From NCBI GenBank assembly GCA_026018925.1, contig JAKSZU010000013.1:76125791-76189790 (forward strand): a DNA stretch of 64,000 bases, given 5' to 3'. Each line of letters begins with the position of its first letter. Position 1 is the first letter of the stretch. Under the pieces are notes generated by a model. The model was not told where the DNA came from. It was given only the letters and a program-made list of their open reading frames with translations, and did no database searches. Below, piece by piece: positions 1 to 9,418 of the stretch. Both the position numbers and the translations under genes were made by a program. This DNA is from Tupaia tana. Taxonomy: Eukaryota > Chordata > Mammalia > Scandentia > Tupaiidae.

Positions 1-205
1 AATTGACTATTGGCTTATTTAAGATGTTCTCATTTACCATCATAATTGACAACCACCTATAATTTACTATTCAAGGTTTTTTTTCTGAATTGTTCTATCA
101 GGTTTATATTACTGTTATAAAACTATTAAGTAATTGTCTATATTTTGTCATTCTCTAGAAAGGAAATTATAATATTGGAAATAGTATATCAAATGTGAAA
201 GTTTA
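1..205. other. AT-rich sequence, nothing recognised
   Basis: No repeat, exon-like or RNA-like signal was seen before the first SINE. Confidence 0.5.
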
Positions 206-455
206 GGACTGGCTGCTGATGTGGGATGTGTAGGGCAGCTAGATCCCACATGACTAACTGAGTAGTTTGAGTCCTGGATCCCGTGAATTGAAAAACACAC
301 TGGATGCATGTATGTACATGCCCAAAACCCTGAGAGGAGAATGTAGGAGAAAAGATTGTAGGTAGATTTCTTACTTTATCTCTATTTCTCGGTCTTTTTT
401 TAGCAAGCACGTGCCCCTGAAGAAACTGAAAGAGAAAAGGAAAAAAAAAAAAGGA
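206..455 (+). repeat. SINE-A, diverged copy
   Basis: The copy starts GGACTGGCTGCTGATGTGG, has a degraded B box (GTTTGAGTCC) and the body motif GAGAGGAGAATG, and ends in AGCAAGCACGTGCCC followed by an A-rich tail. Divergence from the young copies suggests an older insertion. The overlapping open frames on both strands are SINE translations. Confidence 0.7.
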
Positions 456-496
456 AAGTTTAAGCGAATGTGTTACTTGATCCACTTGCTCAGTTT

Positions 497-681
497 TTTT
501 TTTTTAAGAATTATTTTATTTAACTTTATTTATTTATTTACTTTAATTGACCAGAGAGGGATAGAGAGAGAGAGAGAGAGAGAGAGAAAGTGAGAAAGCA
601 AGCTGCCAGGTCCAGGACTCGAACCACGGTCAGCCATGTGGGAGTCCAGCACCCTTAACCAGTGCACCACCTGCCGGCCCC
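497..681 (-). repeat. SINE-B (short tRNA-headed SINE)
   Basis: On the minus strand the order is GGCCGGCAGGTGG head, B box GGTTCGAGTCC, CT-rich tract and TGGTCAATTAAA-type tail. It is flanked by a perfect 15-bp target duplication, CCACTTGCTCAGTTT, at 482-496 and 682-696, so both ends are exact and L1-type target-primed insertion is supported. The SINE-A body between head and CT tract is absent. Confidence 0.9.
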
Positions 682-829
682 CCACTTGCTCAGTTTAGCT
701 CATCATTCTCTTAGTGTATTTTTCTGTATCTCTCATCTATGGTTCTTTTCAGTTAGTATAAATTTTCAATTTAGAAAGGGTTTGTATAAAATCTACAATT
801 TAAAATACTGCATTTTTTGTTTTGCTTTG

Positions 830-1056
830 TTTCTGTTATAGGGCACATGTGCTTGCCTGAGAGAGGCATAGAGAGAAAGAGAACTAACATGAGAAATCCC
901 TCCACAATAGGATGGTCACTCCACATTTCCTTCTCCTTCATTCTCCCCTCAGGATTTTGCTCCCAGCATGATTTTCAAGTCACAGGATCCAGGACTAAAA
1001 CCACAGTGAGCCATGCGGGACCCAGATGCCTTGACATCCATTCTACCTGCTGGTCC
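830..1056 (-). repeat. SINE-A, older copy
   Basis: Read on the minus strand it begins GGACCAGCAGGTAGAATGG and ends at TGCCCTATAACAG. The body carries the GAGGGGAGAATGAAGGAGAAGG motif with substitutions. The 127-aa plus-strand frame through it is not a gene. Confidence 0.75.
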
Positions 1057-1061
1057 AGGAC

Positions 1062-1278
1062 ATTGTATATTTTTAAGTTTATTATTTTTTCCATGAGAGA
1101 GAGCCAGAGAAGCATAACCACCAAGGTGTTTAGGCCATGGCCTCCTTCCAGTTTTAGTCAGCGCAGATCACAGGCATGCAAACAAGTGCCTAGTATATGA
1201 AAGAACAAGCCTTAGGACACAAACTTGGGACCTTCCACGTGGGCCCAACTCTGTTACTGATGTGCTACTATCTGGCCC
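1062..1278 (-). repeat. Possible diverged tRNA-headed SINE
   Basis: The minus strand starts GGGGCCAGATAGTAGCACATC, like a SINE head, and ends in an A/T-rich tract next to CTCTCTCATGG. The middle does not match SINE-A, so this may be another old family or a rearranged copy. Confidence 0.35.
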
Positions 1279-1329
1279 CAATACTTACTCTATTATAAGT
1301 GTTCACCAAAGCAATAGAACCAAGATGGT

Positions 1330-1678
1330 GTGTTAATGTTTATATTTATTTTAAGGAATTGTCACACATGATTATGAGGGTTGGAAAGTCAACAATCTGT
1401 AGGGTAAGCAAGTAGCTGAACACTCATCCAGGATGTTCACGTTATAATATTGAATCAAAATTTCTTCTTCTCTGGGAAACTTCATCATTTTGCTCTTAAG
1501 GCCTTCAACTGATTGGATGAGGCCCATTTACATTACCAAACATAGTTTTCTTTACTTAAAGTCAACTGACTATAGATGTTAAACACATCTATAAAATAAC
1601 TACACAGCAACATTGCAATATGTAGTACACTGTTTGAAACAACAAGACACACCATAGCTTAGCCAAATTGACACAAAA
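1330..1678. repeat. Old mammalian interspersed repeat, family not assigned
   Basis: The stretch includes GGTTGGAAAGTCAAC, GGCCTTCAACTGATTGGATG, and AGCCAAATTGACACA near its end. I recognise this series from a repeat common in placental intergenic DNA but cannot name the family with confidence. Confidence 0.5.
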
Positions 1679-1679
1679 A

Positions 1680-2046
1680 TATTTTTTCTTTATTTTATTT
1701 TATTTTTAAATTTAAATTTATTTATTTACATTCATTCACTACACATCATTACAGCATAAAAAATGAGATTTCCCATCCAGAATGCACTGTATATTGGCTC
1801 AATCAAGCACATCAACATACATGTTATCGTCAACAAATAATTCTCCATTTCTTATTTCCTGTATATTTTGCTTTTTTTTTTTTTTTTTTGCCATCCTTGA
1901 TTCCCTATCTCTCCTCCTCTACCATGTCCCACCCTCCTCCCACACTGTCTCTGGTATCCATGGTTGCTTTCTATGCCTTTCCCCCCACTTGATTGATTCA
2001 CTAATGAACTTAGTTAATCTGAATATTTCCAATAGCAAGCACAGCT
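1680..2046 (-). mobile_element. HAL1-like element, 5'-truncated 3' end
   Basis: The minus strand reads from the AATAGCAAG-type 3'UTR region through TGGTGTTTACAG-like and GTGGGAGGAGGGTGGGAC motifs to a 3' end with TGTATGCTGTGATGATGTGTAG-like sequence and an A/T-rich tail. The same order is seen at 2,210-2,540 (minus) and at 11,200-11,510 (plus). Only the last 370 bp or so are present. Confidence 0.75.
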
Positions 2047-2349
2047 GATATATACATATCCATGAATACAAGTCTGACTTTAGGCATAAACCTCAGTGAG
2101 TAGAGTGAACATACTATAAAGTAGCACCTAGCTGGAGCTATATCTTACTGAAGTCATCAAATATGCATTTGAAAAAATAGTTTCCATGTTCTTTTTTTCC
2201 TACTGAAACTTTTTTTTTAATTAATTAATTTACATTCATCACCTACGTATCGTCACAGCATACAAAATGTGGTTTCCCATCCAGAATATACTGCATAGTG
2301 GCTTAACCATGCATGTTATCATCAATAATTTTCCATTTCTAGTTTTAAA

Positions 2350-2382
<33 letters not shown>

Positions 2383-2888
2383 TTTTTTTCCCTTATGTCT
2401 GACCCTCTGCCCTTTCCCACACTCTTCTCACACTATCTCTGGTGTTTACAGTTGTCTTCCATTCCATTTTCCCCACATTTTATTGATCACACAATTTCTC
2501 AAATAACCTAGCTACTTTCAATAGCAAGTTCATGGGGCGATTTCAAGAAAATCATTTTTGAATTGGTAAGGAAATTTGCTTAAAACTTAAAGCCTGGAAG
2601 CAGGTTAGTATTCTGCTCAAATAGTAGGTATGTGAACCTATTGACAGCTCAAGACAGGACAAAAACTCTTAAAACCGGACAACAAAGCCTAGAAGAAAAG
2701 CGGCAATATTTTAATTAAAAGTCACAGAACACTATTTCACAAGTTCAGTCTCATACTTAATCTATCTTCTGTTGTGGTTCAATCTTCCCGATTGAATTCT
2801 GGGATATAATATTCAACTCCAGTCTTGTCCCTATGATTAAGTTGGTCATTTTCTTAGTTTTTAAACTCTTATTTGTGTGTGTCTGCAT

Positions 2889-4156
2889 TTAATTTTCCTG
2901 ACATAGCACTCCCTTGAGAATTTCTTGGAGATCTGGTCTGGTGCTGGTAAATTCTTTCAGGTTTTGTTTATCTGAGAATGTTCTTGTGTTTTCTTCCCAT
3001 ATGAAGGACAATCCTGCCGGGTACAGTATTCTTGGTTGAAATTGCTTTTCCCAGGTCCAGCAGTTAGCGTAATGGCTATGTCGAAGGACTTCCATGTAGT
3101 CGACCGCAGTTCGAGCCCCAGACCCAGTGGCTTAAACTCACGCCGGGTGCATGTGCGTGTGTGCCCAAGATCCCGAGAGGAGAAGGGACTGTGGCATGGC
3201 CATCCCCTATGGGGGGAAGATTTCTCACTTTCTGTCTCTCTGTCTCTCTCTGTCTTACTGGCGAGTGCATGCGCCCTATAGAAAAAACCTCTAAAAATAT
3301 AAAAAAGAAATTGCTTTTCCCTTAACACTTTGAATATATTTTCCCATTCTTTCCTCACTCGCATTGTTTCCAATGAGAGATCTGCCATTAGTCTGATGGG
3401 ATATCCTTTGTAGGTAACTTGCCATTTCTCTCTTGCCAATCTTGGTATCTTGTCTTTGTCTGTGATTTTGTTCAGTCTGGCTATATTGTATCTTGGAGAA
3501 GATCTTCTTGGGTTAGTTCTATTTGTGGTGCTTTGTATTTCTTAGGATGGGATCTTTGAGTGCCTATCTAGATTTGGAAATTTTTCTTGCAGGATTTCAT
3601 GGAATAGATTATCAATGCCCTTACAAGACTCTTCACCTTCTGGGATGCCAATAATCCAGATGTTCGAATGTTTGATGGTATCTAGTACTTCTTGTATATT
3701 ATTCTCAAATTTTGGGGGCCATTTTCTCAGTCTTCATGGTGGATATTTCTAGGCCAGCAATATTCTCTTCTATGACTGAGATTCTATTTTCTCTATGATT
3801 TGGTCTGCTTTTAATACTTTCAAGGGAGATTTTGACCCCCTGTGTTATAGCCTTCATATCTAACAGTTCCATTTGATTCTTTTGTAAAGTGTGCAATCCT
3901 CTTTTAGATCTTGCAAGAATTTCCTCACCTCCTGGAATTCGTCAGATCCTTTCTCCTTTGTCTTCTGCAGTTCATTGTCTCTCTTCTCTTCCATCTCTGT
4001 TAGCTTCGCCATTATGAATGTTCTAAATTCTTTATCAGACATTTCCATGATTTTCATTGAACTGTCTGTGAATGAAGAGGACTTATTCTTTTCCCTTGGA
4101 GGAGAGTTACTTTCTTGCTTTCCCGTATTTCTTGTGGCCCTGCAGTGATTTCTAGT
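2889..4156 (-). pseudogene. L1/HAL1 ORF1 relict, broken by stops and a SINE
   Basis: The frame opens near 4,156 (MTRNHCRATRN...), runs through a polar, K/E-rich coiled-coil region (MEEKRDNELQ, EVRKFLQDLKE), and later shows the L1 ORF1p C-terminal signature (WQVTYKGYPIRLMADLS, RKEWENIFKVL, ILYPA, PDLQEILKGVLCQEN) before the stop at 2,889. ORF1p of L1 is an RNA-binding trimer (coiled coil, RRM, C-terminal domain). Here the frame is broken early (stop after about 100 residues) and the C-terminal domain is split by a SINE. It cannot be functional. Confidence 0.85.
3053..3306 (+). repeat. SINE-A inserted in HAL1 ORF1
   Basis: Perfect 15-bp target duplication GAAATTGCTTTTCCC at 3,038-3,052 and 3,307-3,321. 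The B box is GTTCGAGCCC. The oligo(A) tail contains AAAAATATAAAAAA. Confidence 0.93.
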
Positions 4157-4759
4157 CATGTGATGGATGGTGTGTTTCTTTCCAAACTTGAAGTTCAATC
4201 TGAGCATCCAGGAGCATGCAGAAAATGAAACAGAGAGAGAGAAACAACAGCAACGAAAACAACCAAAAAACAAACAAACAAACAAACAAACAGAGAAAGA
4301 GAGAATTAAAAAAAAAAAAACCTAAAACTAAAAATCATTTTAAAAAAACGCAAAAATTAGAAAACCGTGCAAATCACTAGTTCTTGGGATCCATGAAGAA
4401 GTCTTCTGAAGGCTTGTTTCCTTGCCTCTCCTGGGTTGGAAGCAGGAGAGGAGATTATTAACAAGATTAAGGGAAAGGAGGGGCTGAAAGCCAAGAAAAT
4501 GCTTTACCTTAAAAAAAAATCTTTAAATGAAAAATTACCAAAAATAATGAGAAGACAGAGACAGAAGTAGAGAGAGACAGAGATGGAGACACAGAGACAG
4601 GGGGCTTGAAAGGCTTCTTACCACTCAAGTTTGTGGGCTGGAGGCTGAATTATCAGTGGAAAATCTTCATTTCTCTATTTCCCTGAAATCACTACTTCTC
4701 AGGAGCCATGAAGGTGAAAGTTAATTTGATGCAACTCTTCTCGAGGACTTTATCTATTA

Positions 4760-5155
4760 GCTTAGCCTAAATTATGCTGTGGTAATTAATAATCTGGCAT
4801 CTCAGAGAGAAAAAAGGCATGTTTACTCTTCACATATCCTACCCATCTTTCTTGGGTTGGCTATAGCTCTGTTTCATATCATCTTTGTTTTAGAACCCAG
4901 GTTGATGCACCAACTTCTGCCTAGAACATTACTGATCTCATAGCAAAAGAAGAAAATAAGTCATGAATTCCAAGTTGGTTGTAAAGTTTTTTTCTTTTGT
5001 AAATTATATTCACAAGACATCATTCATAGCGTATCACTTGGCCAACTCTGCTGTGTATGTGGGGGAGAAGACAAAAGACATATTATGTCTCATCCAGGCA
5101 GAGCATAGCAGGTCATGTGGTCAAAGTTGCCATCAACAGGACCATGGTGAATGAA
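4760..5155. repeat. Old interspersed repeat, DNA-transposon or LTR type, unassigned
   Basis: Segments such as GCTGTGGTAATTAATAATCT, AACCCAGGTTGATGCACCA and ATAGCAGGTCATGTGG resemble an old mammalian repeat I have seen but cannot name. The 63-aa open frame inside it lacks any recognisable domain. Confidence 0.35.
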
Positions 5156-5163
5156 AGGTCGTT

Positions 5164-5275
5164 AAAAAGTTCATAAAAATGTGTATTACAAAAAAAAATT
5201 ATATGAATTTTAATTTGGGGCATTAAAATAAAATTTGTATTTTTATTTCATTTTCTATGAACTTTTTGAAGTGTG
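5164..5275. mobile_element. Miniature inverted-repeat element (mariner/MITE-like)
   Basis: The left end TAAAAAGTTCATAAAAATG and the right end CATTTTCTATGAACTTTTTG are near-perfect inverted copies around an AT-rich centre of about 75 bp. There is no coding sequence. This is the form expected of a small nonautonomous cut-and-paste element; superfamily is inferred only from the end sequence and size. Confidence 0.6.
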
Positions 5276-6110
5276 CTCTTATAATCCACTCACAGAAAGG
5301 GGAAGCAAATAACATGAAGAGTAGTATTGTCCATCAATTTATATCAAAGAGGGTTTTTAAATGTTTATAAAGTTTGAACCTTCTATAAAATTTTTTTCAG
5401 TTAGTATTCATAATGCAAAGAAATATTATGGGAGATAATGTTAACTTTAATGTATTCATAAAAGGACAAAAAATTTTAACCATTCTTTTATTAAGATATC
5501 AACATGGTTAGTAGTTTTAAACAGAATCTCCTACTTAATTGTTTTTATGTTCTGAACAATTCTATAATTAGTAAGTTTATAAATAAGGAATTATAAAATA
5601 TAAACTATTCAATATATAGCTGTCAAATAATTATAGGTGTTGATTTCTTCCTACCTCCTCTCCCACCTTATCCTCATTAATTGTGATAGAAATAAGCATG
5701 GAAGTGTAAAAATAAGGTAATCTCTACATCACTACTAAAAGCTAGCAAAAGTTTCCAAATCCAAGGAAATGTGGAAAATGTTTGCTATATATATAATACA
5801 GACTGGGCCATTTTAGGAAATAATATAGCATACACAGCCTTTTTGCCTTCTAAGAAAGCACCATGACTTCTTTGCTATAGGTAAAGGGGGATCTTATACC
5901 CCATGGGTAATTTCATAATTTGGGAGATAAGACTAGAAAATGAGAAGTATAAAGAATATTTTACTTGAAGACCCTTATGCTAATGTAGAATATAGAATCT
6001 GAGAGTAGCTGAGTTGAATGAAGCAAGAGCTGGGTCCATGTCCTCAAACATAAAGCTTATAATGACAGTTGTGTCATTTTATCCTTAAGGAGCTCCACTG
6101 AGAGTATTAG
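5276..6110. other. AT-rich low-copy DNA
   Basis: No recognised repeat, exon or RNA gene. Confidence 0.5.
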
Positions 6111-6123
6111 AAAAGAAGATAGA

Positions 6124-6274
6124 GGGACCAGCAGGTGGCGTAGTGGTTAAGGCAGTGGATGCCCCCACATGGCCAACCATGGTTAGAGTCCTGTACCTGG
6201 TGGCTTCCTTTCTCACTTTCTGTTTCTCTCTCTGCCTCTCTCTGGTCAAATTAAATAAATAAATAATTAAAAAG
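6124..6274 (+). repeat. SINE-B
   Basis: Starts GGGACCAGCAGGTGGCGTAG and ends TGGTCAAATTAAATAAATAA. Perfect 13-bp target duplication AAAAGAAGATAGA at 6,111-6,123 and 6,275-6,287. Confidence 0.93.
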
Positions 6275-6447
6275 AAAAGAAGATAGAAATAATTTTAGGA
6301 ATTATTTACCTGTTTAGGAAGACTGAATTCTACAAGGCTACATTCAGAACAATGACAGAAGTATGAGAACAGACAGAAGCAAAAGAAAAACGGGGAATAA
6401 ACATTAAACTTTATGACAGGCAAATATCTTTTATATATCTTATTAAA

Positions 6448-6655
6448 GAACATTTATGGAGCCAGTGATAACACAATGCTTTGCAATGCTGGACCTAGTA
6501 CATATCCCAAGGTCTCTCTTTACAAGATAGGTGTGCCCATGATCTTGGCTGGGTGAAGATGGAGTTGGATAGCAGTGTAAAGACCTTGTCACAGGTCTCT
6601 CGCTCCTTTCTCTCTCTCAAAATAAGTAAATAAATAAATAAATAAATTTAAATAA
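6448..6655 (+). repeat. SINE-C (older tRNA-headed family)
   Basis: Head GGAGCCAGTGATAACACAATG, then CCCATGATCTTGGCTGGGTG, GAAGATGGAGTTGGATAGCA, a CTCTCGCTCCTTTCTCTCTCTC tract, and an (AAAT)n tail. It shares the general tRNA-head/CT-tract plan with SINE-A but has a different body. Related copies lie at 23,992, 33,668 and 34,905. Confidence 0.6.
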
Positions 6656-6716
6656 TGTTTATAAATAAAGAAAGAAAATATGGACAACTCAACAGAAAAA
6701 TAGTCTAAAGAAACAT

Positions 6717-6755
<39 letters not shown>
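6717..6755 (+). repeat. (CT)n/(CA)n microsatellite
   Basis: TCTCTCTCTCTC followed by an uninterrupted CA run of about 12 units. Confidence 0.9.
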
Positions 6756-6760
<5 letters not shown>

Positions 6761-7029
6761 ACAAAACACATACACAAGATAGCAGAAAACTTAATAGGAA
6801 ATGGGTTTAGTGATTGCCCTTACCAAAGATAGCTAAATGGTAAATAATTCTTTTTGATCCAGGTTCTCCCATAGATGGAATGAAGAGATTTTGTTTAGAC
6901 CCAGTTTAGGGTAGGTAGCTTGTTTCTGGCATTTGTCCACTTTAACCCAAAAGCATCAGTATTATTTATAGTTCATGGAGATACTGCTATAGAAAGAAAG
7001 TTCATGCTTTTTTCCTGTTTTCTCTTCTT

Positions 7030-7214
7030 TTTTAAAAGGAATTATCTTATTTATCTTTATTTATTTATTTATTTTAATTTGACCAGAGAAAGAAGAGTAA
7101 GAGTGAGAACAAGAGAGAAAGAGAGAGAGAGTAAGCGACCAAGTCAGGAACTTAAACCACAACCAGCCATGTTGGAGTCCAGTACCCTTAACCACAACAC
7201 CAGCTGCTGGCCTC
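7030..7214 (-). repeat. SINE-B
   Basis: The minus strand runs from GGCCAGCAGCTGGTGTTGTGG to TGGTCAAATTAAAATAAATAA. Imperfect flanking repeats CTCTTCTTTTTT and CTCTCCTTTTTT (7,022 and 7,213) look like a decayed target duplication. Confidence 0.85.
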
Positions 7215-7219
7215 TCCTT

Positions 7220-8640
7220 TTTTATTTTATATTGTATATGGGAATTCTCAACGGTTTCAGTTAACTATCTCTACTCCCAGGTACCAGCTTCTTTAACCAA
7301 AAGTCTCAATATTTTTAAATAGATTCAGTTTTTAAGACCTTCTCCCATTTTTTCCCAGAATGTAATTTTTTTCTGCTTATATATCTTTTTACTTTATCTG
7401 GATAGATTTGGAGCTATGTAAAGATGCAGAGTCCACACACACACCCAAAAATAAACAAAAAACAAAAAACTAAGATTTACATTTTAGCAGACTACTCACA
7501 TTTCTTAAAATAAATTATAATGCAAAATATACTTTGAGAGAAGAATGGAAAATGAAATATATCCAACCTTCTAGTTCTGCAATGAAATATATTTAACTAA
7601 GATGACTGAAATATAATATTATGCATGATGATGAGCTATGTCCAACCTAATACAATATTTCCCTCATTAATATTTGATATATGAAAATGTTCTTATTTTC
7701 TCAATGTATCAATCAATGTATCAAAATACTTGTTGGGTCAGTAAGGTTATAACCAGAGTGCAACAAATTTGTTTAAATATATCTTTCATAGTGTACAAAG
7801 ACAGAATATAAAATAGTAAATTTATTGTGTAAATTTTTAAAAATAACATTGAGTTTATGGATAACAAATTATATATATATATTTACAGAGATCATTAGAA
7901 AGAAAGAAAAAGCTACATGCATTCAAGTATCCTTGGCTAGTATACACTATACACTATGGGAATAGGTTTGGCAAAGATAAATCCTGCGTGTTTCCACAAG
8001 TGTTCACTTGTCATCACTAATTGCTCCACATCTAAAGGTCCCAGAACTCTCCCACCAGGGGTTTCTGAGGGTTGATCATACTGGACACTGTTCATGACCT
8101 CCTCTAGATATAGCTATTATAGTTGTGATGCATTTACTTAACACATGGGTCCTTTATTTATTTTCAAAGAAGTAAATTATACCCTAGATCTGATACCTAA
8201 GTTTCCTCTGGAGAGTGCTGACTAAATGTTTTGGGAACTTGTGAATATTCCTCTAACTTAAGGAGTCAGGATTTTAAGAAAAAATAAATCTCAAAACAGT
8301 CTTTTTCTTTGAGGTTTAATCCCCATGTAACTATCATTCTTACTATTTCTTTTCGTAGTGTATTCTTATATGGACCATTCACTTAAAAATTTAAAAATTA
8401 AGAGAGCTTGGTAAGAGATTTGCCACTTAATCTGTCTACATTTAAGTTCAGGAGAAAAGTTTAGAAGGCATTTTCATCCTCAGATCTCAAACTTACAACT
8501 AATTGTTAAATTAGGTAGTTAAAATGTCTGAGCTAAATACTAAAGCATAAATGTTTCCCAATGTTATCTAGCTAGTCAACCTAGTCAACAATTAGAAAGT
8601 TACATTGAAGATGTAAGTAAGGTTGTTAAAAATAACCTTT
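7220..8640. other. Low-copy AT-rich DNA
   Basis: No recognised repeat or gene. A short (AT)n run lies near 7,871. The segment at 7,980-8,280 is less AT-rich but shows no exon signature. Confidence 0.5.
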
Positions 8641-8681
8641 ACAGTGGACTGGCAGTGCAGTGGTTAAAAGATGTGCATAGG

Positions 8682-8928
8682 GACAAGTAGATGGCGTAAT
8701 AGTTACTCAACTGACAACGTGTGAGTCCCAGACCCAGTGACGTGAAACTCATGCCGGGTGCATACATGTCCAAAATTCCAAGGTGAAAATGGAGGAGAAG
8801 AAATTGCAATGCAGCCATCCCCCTGGGGCGTAATTTCTCACTTTCTGTCTCTTTTTCTCTCTCTCTGTCTCTCCAGCAAGCACACGTGCCCTATAGCAAA
8901 AATCTCTACCAAAGAAAAAAACAAATCG
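8682..8928 (+). repeat. SINE-A
   Basis: Begins GACAAGTAGATGGCGTAATAG, has GTGAGTCCCAGACCC in place of the canonical B box, and ends CTATAGCAAAAATCTCTACC plus an A-rich tail. Its tail is the target of the next SINE. Confidence 0.85.
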
Positions 8929-9197
8929 GGGACCAGCAGTTAGCTGGCTATGTTGCTGGACTCCTACGTAGTTGACCGCGGTTTGAGTCCCGGACCTGGT
9001 GGCTTAAACTCACGCCAGGCACGTGTGTGTGCGTGCCCAAGATCCCGAGAGGAGAATGGAGGAGAAGGGATTGCGGCGTGGCCATCCCCCCTGGGGGGTG
9101 ATTTCTTGCTTTCTGTCTCTCTGTCTCTCTCTGTCTGTCTGGCAAGCACACGCACCCTATAGCGGAAAAAAAAACTCTAAAAAAAAAAAAAAAGAAA
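8929..9197 (+). repeat. SINE-A inserted in the tail of the previous SINE
   Basis: Target duplication AAAAAAACAAATCG at 8,915-8,928 and 9,198-9,211. Near-consensus copy (GACCGCGGTTTGAGTCC, CCCCCCTGGGGGG). A 4-bp gap in the A box region (TTAGCTGGCTATG) removes part of the internal promoter. Confidence 0.92.
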
Positions 9198-9418
9198 AAA
9201 AAAACAAATCGTGCCCAGAAGCTCTGATCCCATACAAAAAGTGATAAGTGTTGATGGAGTTGTGGTGAAACAGACACTCTCCTACACTGTTGGTGGGAAT
9301 ATAAATTGGTCCTGCCACTGGAAAACAATATGAAAGTTCCTCAAATATCTACAAACAAAACTACAATTTGATCCAGCAATTCCACTTCTGGGTATCTACC
9401 CAAAGGACAGGAGAATGC

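Larger units (their letters stand above)
2210..4715 (-). mobile_element. HAL1-like (ORF1-only L1) element with monomer-type 5'UTR
   Basis: On the minus strand this is, in order: a 5'UTR with a piece resembling the 58.3-kb monomer (TGGCTCCTGAGA... GCCTCCAG), the ORF1 coding relict, about 680 bp of 3'UTR with a TG/CA run, and a TTAATTAATT-type tail. No ORF2 lies between the ORF1 stop and the tail, which defines the half-L1 plan. A SINE-A interrupts it at 3,053-3,306. The 5' boundary is approximate because I found no clean target duplication. Confidence 0.75.

Noticed and set aside
4240-4340. Simple A-rich/(AAAC)n tract as a SINE tail
   Set aside because: It lies within the 5'UTR of the minus-strand HAL1-like element and has a counterpart (TTTGTTG-rich) in the composite.
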